Shown: positions 26,641 to 37,100 of the stretch, one piece after another | Position numbering within the stretch: the first letter of the stretch is position 1 | Layout: each line of letters begins with the position of its first letter | From: Crotophaga sulcirostris | Taxonomy: Eukaryota > Chordata > Aves > Cuculiformes > Crotophagidae | DNA: 64,000 nt | Assembly (NCBI GenBank): GCA_013397455.1 | Contig: VYZB01000327.1 | Span: 907,840 to 971,839, forward strand | Direction of reading: 5' to 3' | The notes under the pieces: model-generated | Told to the model about the DNA's origin: nothing | Database searches by the model: none | Seen by the model: only the letters and a program-made list of their open reading frames with translations | Made by a program: the position numbers and the translations under genes

Positions 26641-27170
26641 AACAGCCTGAACATTGGAGAAATAAAAGGTTAGCAGATGGGAAGAGAAAAACAGTCACCA
26701 CTCTATGGGCCTCTGGAAAATACAGTCTTCACAAGCACGTGGTCCTGTAGTTCTTCTGCAGCACATCTTCAGGCAGATTCCATGGGGTGTTGGGTGGGCA
26801 TGCACACCTGCCTTCTTGGCAGGCTTCTATTTATAGGGCAAGTTCATGTCCTATTAGCATAGGAGGAGTGGTCTTGCTGTGAAAGTTCTTGAATTGGGGC
26901 ACGCTCAGAAGCTCCTTTGGGAATGTTCTGGAACTGAGGCTGGAGGCTCCAGAGTCACTGACAGCTCAACAGACCCTTGCCAGAATAACCTCTGTGTGAA
27001 CCCTTTGAGTTCACATGCGCAGTCCAGTGGGGGGGAGAGGAGCAGTACTTGCTGCTGCACCTCTTCTCCCTCCTCTGCAACAGGAGTCAGCCCATCAGAA
27101 GCCACAGCACTCAAGACAATGTTTAAGACAACAATACAAGTAGACAGATGATGTTTAAGACACTACAAGT
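26641..27170 (-). mobile_element. Possible solo LTR or ERV fragment
   Basis: A GC-richer block stands out from AT-rich flanks. Read on the minus strand, it contains a TATA-like CCTATAAATAGAAG near 26,825-26,840 and an octamer-like CTATGCTAATAGG just upstream; further upstream (27,014-27,024) the plus strand reads ACATGCGCAGT. Together these recall an avian LTR promoter. I cannot fix TG...CA ends or a target-site duplication, and I see no primer-binding site or gag/pol frame nearby. It could instead be host promoter-like DNA. Confidence 0.3.
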
Positions 27171-27182
27171 AGAATCAACAAG
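27118..27182. repeat. Imperfect tandem duplication
   Basis: AATGTTTAAGACAACAATACAAGTAGA is followed directly by GATGTTTAAGACACTACAAGTAGAATC, with a further partial CAAGTAGAGTC. The units are about 30 bases and diverged by small indels. They lie at the right edge of the possible LTR. Confidence 0.6.
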
Positions 27183-29368
27183 TAGAGTCAATCTTTACAT
27201 GTGCACAAAATTGCACTTGTAGCAGCTTAATTATTTTAAGTGTGGTAAGTACAATAATGCCTGTAAGAGGAAGTCTGCATTTTACCAGATCTATTTATCA
27301 TTTTCATCTTTAATATTTTAATGGATTGTTCCATTTGTTTAAAGATAAAAATGCTATACTGCTTCATCACACAATCCTACTTAGTGGTACCTGCATATCT
27401 AAACCTTGTATATGCACTTGAAGCTTTTACAGTAATGCAGTTAGAAGATCTGGTTTTCCTGAACAATTTTTATACTTTTATCTTTTTCCTTCCTTTTGGC
27501 AAGTCAGTAATATTTTTACATTAGGTAGAGTCCAAGGCTGCTCATTAGAATCCATTAGTTATGCAAAAGAGTCACTGAAAAAAACCTTAAATATAATATC
27601 ATTGTATATAATCCTCTGACAAGTTCTGAAACATGTACAGTCATCAGATCATACAGAACATTTGAGGGAAGTATTTTAGCATAGTTCTAATAGCAGAAGC
27701 TTTTAAAGTGGCTTTGTGTTAGGTTAAAGAATAAGAAGCTCATCTTCACACACAAAAGAAGGCACAAAGCAGCAATGGCAGGAGCAATAACTTAATTAAT
27801 AACCTGTACCTTTTGCTCCCAGGCCCAGCAACAGAGACCCACCATCCAATCAAAGGCTTCTCTCTACAAACCCAGAAGAGACAGGGATACAACAGCACAC
27901 AGCAATTCAAATTGCAGACTTCCAAGGAACAAATTTACATGTGTGTTAACGCATTGGTACAGATGTAGAAGTATTAAATATGTTGAAATTTCTCTTTGAC
28001 ACTATCACTTTTGATGTTATTAACTGAAAATGTAAATAACCATTATGCAAGGTAGAAAAGTAATTTGATTATCAGAAGTACTCCTTAAAATCCTTTAAAA
28101 AAAGATAAGGAACATTAACATCTCACAGAAAAAAATCCTCTGCATTTCCACAGCTTCAAAATTATATTCCTTATAATGATATTTCAGATCTACATCTACT
28201 AAATGTTCCTGCCAGATAAAAAATATAATCTCTAAAAGTGTGTGTTTCATTTCTGACTGTCTTAAGTGTTTCCATCTAACTAATTCTGTTGTGGATTTAA
28301 ACCAAATAGTTGTCTTTTAATTCATACACCTACATGTTCTGCTTAAATTTTTGAGCAGATTGATTTTGAGGGAACATATGTAGTAGTCATTTTTAAGGAA
28401 ATATGTACAGTTTAACTATAAATAATGAATTATGTGAGGATAGCAAATACTGAGTTGACAGAGTGTGAAGTGTTTATAAATACTGATACATAATTTGTGT
28501 CTAAAACATGCCAGAAAATGTCTGACAAACAATCTTAGGGTACAGTATACATTTCTTTGGAGCAATCATCTCTACCTTGTAACAAAATGGAATCTATCCC
28601 TGCTTTCAGGTTTCTAGTGTGCCTGTGAACATTGATGCTTGGAATGTCATTCCTGGACCACAATTTTTTCCTTGCCTATAAGTGTAAACCAAAAGAAAAA
28701 CATCTTATAATACACTGTTAGAAGCAAAAAAGGCAGATAGCAATATTCATAAGCAGATTTGTTGTTTGCTTTTGTATAAAGTAGACAGAAATATTTGCTA
28801 AGGTATACCTTGACGAAATAATGTCCAGAAGTTAGAATCTTCTGCATTTTTTAAATGATTATAGTTTTCCACTTTTGAAATTAAGCTTAGAAGACACTGA
28901 ATCATCCTAGGGACAAGCTTTCATCCTCAGTGAAGGATATGCTTGAATGAAACCTATTAATGCCTCCCTCTGTGATCTTGTTTAAACCCTAGTCTTGCTG
29001 TCATTGTGCCTGGGGGAGGAGGAAAAAATAAATAACATCTGATCATCTGAAGGAAACCTGAAACATTCTCAGTACTCATTATGCATTTTCTTGTTTAGAC
29101 TTTCATTATTTTTTTTCTGCCCTTCTGACACTGTCTCCTACAAAATCATTCTTACCACATAGTCAAAAATGTAAAAAAAAAATTCTGATATGTGATACAT
29201 CAAGTTGGAATTAGATTGTAGGCTTCTGTCAAATAAATACAATCAAAAAGGAAATGGTAGACAAAAATTTGAGTAGTTCTTTCTACTAAAATTTATGTTC
29301 AGTTCAGGAAAAAAAGCTACATTCTTGTGACAGAAATTGCAGAATTTTAATATGCAATCTAGATTAAA
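27171..29368. other. AT-rich non-coding sequence
   Basis: No gene or repeat family was recognised. About 27,770-27,920 is less AT-rich and more complex than its surroundings but has no long open frame or recognisable splice-site pair that I would defend. Confidence 0.55.
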
Positions 29369-29664
29369 GTCTAGGTTCACTTAAAAAAAAAAACCATGAA
29401 AATTTTCACTGAAAATTTCATGAATTTTAATTGAAATAAAAGTAATGCAGAAGCACATAGATTTTTCATTAAGGAATCATTTCAGTGGTGTACACTTTTA
29501 AATTTAAACCACTTGAGTCTAGGTTCACTTAAAAATAAAAACCATGAAAATTTTCACTGAAAATTTCATGAATTTTAATTGAAATAAAAGTAATGCAGAA
29601 GCACATAGATTTTTCATTAAGGAATCATTTCAGTGGTGTACACTTTTAAATTTAAACCACTTGA
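29369..29664. repeat. 148-bp tandem duplication, one mismatch
   Basis: Copy 1 (29,369-29,516) and copy 2 (29,517-29,664) are adjacent, in the same orientation and equal in length. The only difference I find is A at 29,388 against T at 29,536, inside an A-run. Each copy contains the near-perfect hairpin CATGAAAATTTTC-ACT-GAAAATTTCATG. The sequence itself is AT-rich and unrecognised. Identity of 147/148 means a very recent duplication or an assembly artefact. Confidence 0.95.
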
Positions 29665-29984
29665 GCTTAAATATCTGCTTACATATAAACATCATTTTAA
29701 AGGTATTTATGTGACTATTAACTAAAGTGACTGTGGTAATCTAGCTGTTTTGTGAAACATCTGGGCAAATAAACATTTATTTTCTAGAGTCATACGAAAT
29801 CCATCTGTCAGCTGTCCATACATGCATGAATATTTGCATGTATGTCTTAATTCTGTATTTATTAATTACATGACTGACTAGAATCTGAATGTACTCAATG
29901 CCTAATTACAGTAAAATACCTGCCATCTCATTGATCCAGGACATGTTTAAGAGTTTTATGTAGGATGGGTCATGATGAGACAGA
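29665..29984. other. AT-rich non-coding sequence
   Basis: I see nothing beyond ordinary AT-rich sequence. CATGCATGAATATTTGCATG near 29,821 forms a small palindrome-like cluster of ATGCAT words. Confidence 0.5.
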
Positions 29985-30540
29985 GCTGTCGAGACTTAGT
30001 AGAGGGTGAGGTTCTCCTTCCCAGGTCGCTGCTATCAGGGCCCTGAGAGCACTACTCTGCCTCACTGTCCCTGACAAGCCTTAACTAAGACTTGCCTGCC
30101 CAGGGCCCAGGATCTCATTTTGTCTCAGCCACCCTCCTGATGAGGACACTCAGAAGCGTGCCTATGCCCAGCTCTGCCTCTGGAGCTGGCATCCACTTAC
30201 TTGAATGACTGTTTTAACCAGCACTTCTTGCCAGAGAGAGCAGGAAAGAACCACTTTCAAGACAGACCTAAACAATTGACCAGCTTTTCAGTAAGACGGA
30301 ACATTAGCAGACCTTTCTTTTCTCAGCATTTACAAACTTTGGTGGTATGTAAATACCCTGCTCTTTAGATGCCCATTTGTTATCAGTTGTATGACAATGC
30401 TAAACTTCATGCTTGTGAATTGTCCAGATGGTAATGTATGTAAAAATTGGGTGTCTAAATGCTCTGTGCTGTAACCCATACTGTCATGAGGGCTGTGGGG
30501 TATATTATGTGTGTTTGAAAGTCTGACTAGTGGTAGCTAT
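29985..30540. other. GC-richer unassigned block
   Basis: The part from 29,985 to about 30,330 is markedly GC-richer than its flanks and contains GGGCCCTGAGAG and GCCCAGGGCCCAGG words. There is no long open frame. It may be one unit with the LTR-like sequence that follows, for example a remnant of an endogenous retrovirus, but no gag, pol or env similarity can be seen. Confidence 0.35.
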
Positions 30541-30902
30541 TGTCATGATTTGTCTAAACATGAGCCAAGGAATATGCCACCTGAGACTAGTTCCATGGAA
30601 TGAGACAAGAAATGAGCCCAGAGGGATGTCCATTGCAGAGCCACCTGAACAAATTCAGGGGCCTGGTGTTGCCTTTCTGTTTCCTGGAGGGAGGGTTGCT
30701 GTAGGTTTGATCATAACCTTCAGCTTCAAGTGGTGGAAATGGGGTGGGAGGAAAGGTTCAATATATGAAAACCTTGGAGAAAAAAATGTATATATTGACA
30801 TTTCTTATGTCCCTTGCTTTGGCAGGAGAGGAGGGTAGGGAAACAGAATGATCCCATATTTGGCTGGATACAAGCAATAAAGCCACTGCAAATGAGGGAA
30901 CA
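30541..30902 (+). mobile_element. Possible degraded LTR (ERV-L-like start)
   Basis: It begins TGTCATGATTTG, which resembles the TGTCATGG start common in avian ERV-L-type LTRs. An AATAAA polyadenylation-like signal lies at about 30,876, and the block can be closed at ...GGGAACA, giving about 360 bases with TGT...ACA ends. No clear target-site duplication flanks it. A 102-codon open frame overlaps it (30,530-30,838, without an ATG start) but has no recognisable domain. This is a weak call. Confidence 0.25.
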
Positions 30903-32359
30903 TTATTGTCTTACTCAAACTTCATTAAAAAAAATGTTAATTAAGTTAAGGCTATCAAAGATCTTAATGATAATGGTACATTAAAAGGGACTATGTACAT
31001 TTCATTTCAAGATTTCAGTCATCAAGTATCTTCTAACTGATGAAGAAGAAAAAGAAAGGGAAAAAAGATAATTTTTTTTTTCTTATTGCATCATCAGGAG
31101 ACAATAGAACTTGAACTCCGTGACTAACTCCAAGAATATAATTGCTTTACCATAGTACTCAACTGTATGCTTAATTCACTATGTAATTTACAGGATGCAT
31201 AATAGATTTCTTGAAATATCAGCTGTCATCTCACTAAACCCTGATATTCTGGATAGTAGAGGTGTAATACAAACACAGCAATTTGTATCGCTTTATTAAT
31301 GGCATGATTATAACAATCAATCCAGATGTAAGGAAGAAAGGAGTTCACTTAAACATAAAGAGGCTAAACTTCATAACACAAATTATTTTCCCATAGCTGT
31401 ATGAAGTTAATTCCATTAATTGTTTCTATTAGTTCTTCAGATCTGAAATTGTTCCTGCCACTACTTACCATCTAAAGTTAATGTCTTCTCCTCATAGTTT
31501 AAATACATGAGTTTTTACAAAAAATTAAGAATATCACCTGAATGTTGATTAGCTAAAGATGTTGACCCTAACTGTTGTAGCTAATACCGCACAATTCACA
31601 CAGCCTGTGTAAATTTATCAGATTTACCTAGGGAAGAGCCAAAGGTTCACTTGGAAAAAGTACATATCAAAAAACAAAACACTGTTTCTCTCTCTCACAC
31701 ACGCACACACGTACAAACAAAAACCCCACACCAAAACCTCAAAAATCCCACAACGATCTTTGAATTACCTTTACATATAGGACATACCAAAATTTTTCTT
31801 TTGTGAAAGGAAATGCAATTTACAATTCTTCCAAGAAAGTTAAAATATCAGCATCCTCAGGGGCCTTGACAGTTCCCCGTAGCCAGGAGATTAAAAATAT
31901 CCTTTACTCTAATGGACAGACAGTTGAAAGTTTGAATACTATCAATATTGTCCTCATGGGAAAAATCCTCCTTGCTAGTCATATGTACACAAAGAAATGA
32001 GAAAACCCTTTCATCCAAGCTCTTTGAGACGTACCTGTTTATCAACACTCTGTTCAGACTTGCAGGTGGTTTGCAAACACTTTTGTGCAAACATTCCTTT
32101 GTTTTAAAAAATAAAATAGTTTAAATCACAGCTACTTTATGGAGTTATGGCTGTTAGCAAGTATCTGAAAGGGAGGGGTAACAAATATCTGAATCTAAAA
32201 CACCTGATCCAGGACTTTAAATTCAATGGCTACCTCAGAATTTTGGACAGTTCGGTTCAGTATCAGTGTAGGTCAGGACTGTAGAATAGCAGAATAGTTG
32301 CATATGTCATCCTCAAGAGGATCCAGAATATAGCTCAATATAGGCTGTTTTCTGTTTTC
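30903..32359. other. AT-rich non-coding sequence
   Basis: No gene or named repeat was recognised. It holds a short CT/CA microsatellite at 31,687-31,712 and an A/C-rich low-complexity stretch directly after it. Confidence 0.55.
31687..31712. repeat. (CT)n(CA)n microsatellite
   Basis: About five CT units run into about eight CA units interrupted by CG and GT changes. It is a typical compound dinucleotide repeat. Confidence 0.8.
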
Positions 32360-32361
32360 TG

Positions 32362-32572
32362 ATTTGTTTTGGGGTTTTTTTGTGGTGTGTGTGCATATTT
32401 TGTTTCACTTTGTTTGTTGTTTATTTATTTTTTCCAATGTGTTCTGAATGAGGAAAGACATACAGTTTCGTTTTTGTTTTGTTTTGTTTTGTGGTGTGTG
32501 TGCATGTTTTGTTTTGTTGTTATGTTTTGTTTTTTTCCAATATGCTATGAATGAAGTAAGACATATAGCCAA
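32362..32572. repeat. Diverged GT-rich tandem duplication, ~105 bp unit
   Basis: Two consecutive units share, in order, TGTGGTGTGTGTGCAT (from 32,381 and 32,490), a T/G-rich filler, TTTTTCCAAT, and TGAATGAGGAAAGACATACAG against TGAATGAAGTAAGACATATAG. Spacing between matching words falls from 109 to 103 bases, so indels have built up. It is clearly older than the duplication at 29,369. Confidence 0.85.
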
Positions 32573-33950
32573 TGATGGACCCAGTTTCTAAAAGCTATTA
32601 AAAAAATCTAATACCTGGTCCATATATATGGTCCAGAAAATAAGAGAGTACTTATATTCTGGTAGATCATTTAATTTCATTTTCAGACTGAAGTTATCAT
32701 TTGAATCGTTTGAGTTAGCATATTTTCTATTATTATCTTTTTTCTTTTTTTCTCCTCTCTTTTTTTTAGTATACAAAGCTCTGGCCTGTCATGATTAGAA
32801 AAATAAAACAATACAAATATTATAATTTGCAGAATGCCAGAATTTGCTGTCAACTAAATAGTTTTTACAAATTCCTGGTGTTCAATAGTAAACTCTTAAT
32901 CTGATTGTACACGTTTGGAATTTCAGTATGTGTATGTGTGGCATGTGTGTGCAATCAAACTCTGAAAGTAAAGTGAATTCTACAAAGCAAAGGAAAAATA
33001 AGCCTCCATGGTTTCTAGTAGGAGGAACTGAGGGTAATCAGAGTGCACTGAAAGATAATTAGTAGAAAGTGCTGATATGATTGCCAAGGATGGGTACAGA
33101 TGTCTTTGCCTACAAGGACACATAGCCATCTGCGTGCACAACAGCTTCATTGCTGTGTGACAGTTTCTTCTGAAAGCAGAACAGCTGAGCTGGGAGTACA
33201 CAGGATAGAAACGTCACTTTTCAATTAAACTAGTAATTTATTTGTACTGTGATACTGTGTACTGTATTTTTCCCATCCATTTTCAGACGTTATTTGGAGT
33301 TTTATTCCCTTTTGAAAATAAAGTGGACTAGGCCTGAGGGCTTGCTAGTCTCCTCAAATTATGTGATTCCATCTGTTTAGAGCCTTAATTCTTAAACAAT
33401 GCTAAAATGTATAGAATTCATGTTAATAGATATAATTCCATTTAGAATGTATATCAATTCGTTCTAACATCATTTCCAGAACAAATCATTTGGTGGGGCT
33501 GGGAGAGAGAGAGAGGAATCCTTTCATATTGAAGTTCAGGTCAAAAGTGATTAAGAAAATGTTCAGAAATAATCTATTCATAACACATATAAGGCTCAGA
33601 TATGTAATGTCAGTGTGAAAGAAAACATTTTATATATGTGGATTTTCATCTGAAGTGCTGTTAAAGTCTCAGTCTAAGTCCTGTCAGAGTACTGGATACA
33701 CTGATTATTGATAACTATAACTGAAAAAGTAGAATTGCCAGTAGAAACAGAATGATAACTTAAACATTGACAGTTCATCCTCTATCAGGAACAATCTGAC
33801 TCCTTTCACCATCCATCAACAAAACAACTGGAATTTATATTCACAACTGCATGGAATATCTATTTAAAGTTTTGAACGATCTATGGAACCTTCTGCATCA
33901 GTGCATCTTCAAGCTAAAACCTTCTCTCACCTTTAGATGGTGAGGGAAAT
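32573..33950. other. AT-rich non-coding sequence
   Basis: No gene or named repeat was recognised. A short (GA)n run lies at about 33,503-33,515. Open frames are short and unremarkable. Confidence 0.55.
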
Positions 33951-34111
33951 TCACAGAATCATAGAATCATCTGGTTGGAAAAGACCTCCGAGACCATTGA
34001 GTCCAACCGTCTCCGTCCACTTCTAAACCATGTCCCTAAGGAACTCATCTACCCATCTCTTAAACACCTTCAGGGATGGTGACTCAGCCACCTCCCTGGG
34101 CAGCCCCAAAT
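33951..34111 (-). mobile_element. CR1 3' end fragment
   Basis: It starts TCACAGAATCATAGAATCAT and continues with CTGGTTGGAAAAGACC and GAGTCCAACCGTCTCC, the standard CR1 3' untranslated sequence in minus orientation. It ends in the middle of the 'CCTCCCTGGGCAGCC' block, so only about 160 bases were kept. This is a severely 5'-truncated insertion, as is usual for CR1. Confidence 0.92.
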
Positions 34112-37100
34112 TAAGATTTTTAATGCAACTTTAAAAGAGACAAATATTTTCCCCAAAACCAACCTTTAAGTGTAATCACAGGACTTCAAAAAGCTCTATC
34201 TATAATGCTGGCACATAGTTCCTTTTTGTTAAACCACCTCAGTTCCTATTCAAAATTGTAAAACCTTTGATATTGAACTGTTGTTGATCCCATTGGTTAT
34301 TTTTTTAATAAGTAAGGGATGGAGGTACTTCATTCCGTTTTTTTCCTCCTCAGCTCTGCAATTCCTATTGATCCAGGTTTCAGTTCAGAATTGTTTTATT
34401 TCTTACAATAATCCAAAACTTCAAGAAATGGTGTAATTATGTACAGCAATCAGTATATGGCTGGTTTATGCAGTCAGAAATTTTTTTCATGATAAAAGTC
34501 CATATTTTCCAGCATGAAACCAAAATAAACTTGCAAATATATCTGCAGAAACACAACCAAAGTCCTATGAAAATCAATTTACACTTTTGATGAAATTTTT
34601 ATTTTTTTACTAACCCATGTACAACTTGTGAATTCAAAGATTAGATATAGCCTATGTACAAATAATAAAAATATTTATATTACATTTATATTTAGGCAGT
34701 AACAGATAAATGGAAACAGAAGAGAATGTAAACAAAATAATACATCATGATTAAAATATTTATGTTTTTCACAGAACACCCTATCAAAACAGGGCTTAGT
34801 AGGAAATTCTAATATCTGCTTTTCTTTTTCATAGGCCAAGAATAGCTATAATCATATATTTACAATTGTGATGTTCAAGTACTTGTGAGTATAAGGTGAA
34901 CAACTTGATTTGAGACAGGATGGCAATTAGAATTAAAAGGGAATGGAAGCAGATGTGTTCAACCGCATTGTAAGGAAAACTGAAGTCCTCTCCTAGCTGG
35001 TGTTATAATAATACTTCAGAAATCATAATAACTGCTAAATATGCAAAAATAACTTGGTTTTGTGGTATTTTTTTAATTTTATTTTTCTTGAGGATCTTAG
35101 CATCATGCTGGTATAATTTCAATCACATATTAGATTGTTAACTTGGAGAATCCAGTAATAATACATGCAGAAACAACAGCTTAATGAATCAATCAAATAA
35201 AAAGTTAAATTAAGAAAAGCCTATAGAAAGAGAACAAGTAAAAAATTCACTTTGCTAAACTTTAAAGAATAAAGACAAGAAAAGGAGTATGTGCTTTGTT
35301 TACTGTTTCAAGTTCAGATCCTTCTGCTTATCAGCAGATCTCAGTACATGGAGGTAGTCTGCATGACTAGATTTGAGCTTTTAGATCTTATTTTACAAGT
35401 ACAACTGATAAAACAGGCTACTTAAAGCATTGACACTGAAAAGATATACATTATATTCTTGTGTGCTCTTTCATTCTTTATATAAGGATTTGAAAACAAA
35501 AAGTTATCAAAGCCACATTTTCATGCTATAGAAATATAACTCAAAGTTTCTCCTGAGGTCTGCTGAAATCAAGAATTTCTAGTAGGAATCCATCTCTGTC
35601 TTTGTATTTCATAATATATTCTTTTGTATTCTGGTGAAGTAATTCAACTGAATTTCATACGACAAATAAAAATAACATAGGTCTTTAATGACATTTATAA
35701 TAATTACTTGAAATATAGAAAAACAGGATATCAATGAGCATATTGTCATACTGATGACTTACAAGGATGATTTTTTTTTCTGTTTCTTATTTTGATTTAA
35801 TCAAATCCAGCATATGTAAGAAACGGAAACAAACATGATCACAGGAAAGCAACACAACTAAAGGGTTAATTATGCATAAAATAATCAGTCGAGAAACCTA
35901 TCAGTCTGTCTCTCAATTCCACTTCATTAGCTAGCAACAATATACACGACCAGACAGATAAACAGAAAACAAGCATGTATTATATAAGACTATACATTAC
36001 CATGAAGTTAATTCCTTTTTTTAATTCAAGGAAATAGATACATTGTCTCTGAATGGAGCAATAAGCAAGTAACTCTATAATAAAGGCCAGATGACAGTGT
36101 CAGAGACAATTTAGGAGCATTCTATGAAAAGGAAAATTAAATCCGTATTACAGAACTTAAAGTTTGTAATTAAATCACATAAATTTAGGTTCTACAGTAT
36201 GGTTATAGCCATTTTAGTTTGGCATCAAATATGAAAATGTTATTTATACATTAATTTAGTTGTCATAAATTTATATATGAAAAAGTGACTAAATCTTCAA
36301 CAGGAAAATAGGATGGAAAGTTTTATGTATGCATCCTTACTTAAAAAAAACCAAAAACAAAACAGCAAAACCCACAAAGTATTGCATCAGAAATTCATGT
36401 ACCATTTAGAATGAATTTATAATTAGAAAATAGTCAATTTTGCACTTGTAAATATATTAGGTACTCAGTTCTACCAGGAAGACTTTAAGGGATGAGGAGT
36501 TTTCATTATGATAAACTTATACGTATTTTTTTGCTTTTGTATAAAGAATTAGATGTTTCATATTCCAAAACAGAATGTTTTTAAGGATGTATTCATTTTC
36601 CTAACTGAATGTTTCCCTCCTAAACTGCAACTAGCAATGGCGTGACAAAGCATAGGTCATAAAAGAAAACTGGCTTTTTCCAGGCACCCTCCAAAGTCTT
36701 CATTTACTCACTGAAAGGGGCTGATTCAAACATAGTTCAATTCATTATACAGTCACGCTCATATTTTTAAGCAGATGCTAGCAAGACTTTGCACGCCATG
36801 CAATGTTCCCAATGCCAAAGAACAGTGGGCAATCTGTTCTTCCTTTTTTGAAGATGACTAGCTGATTATTCATTTCATTCCTTAATTATTAAGGATGAAT
36901 AAAGTGGTTTTGATTACCAAAAACATGAACAAACCTGAAATTTTGACAAAATTAGGCAGAAAATCAAAGCAACATTGGAATCACATTACCTACAGAAAGC
37001 AAGTATATCAGAAGAAAATAATTTTTGACAGGATTTCTGACCTCACAAATATGCATTCCTGCCACTGTTGTCATTATTCTGTTTCAAAACTCGTTTGGAG

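Noticed and set aside
26879..27151. 90-codon frame rich in serine and cysteine
   Set aside because: The composition follows from the GC-richer LTR-like block; no domain, and another frame on the opposite strand is equally open.
30530..30838. 102-codon open frame
   Set aside because: It overlaps a possible LTR, does not start with ATG at its listed beginning and has no recognisable domain.
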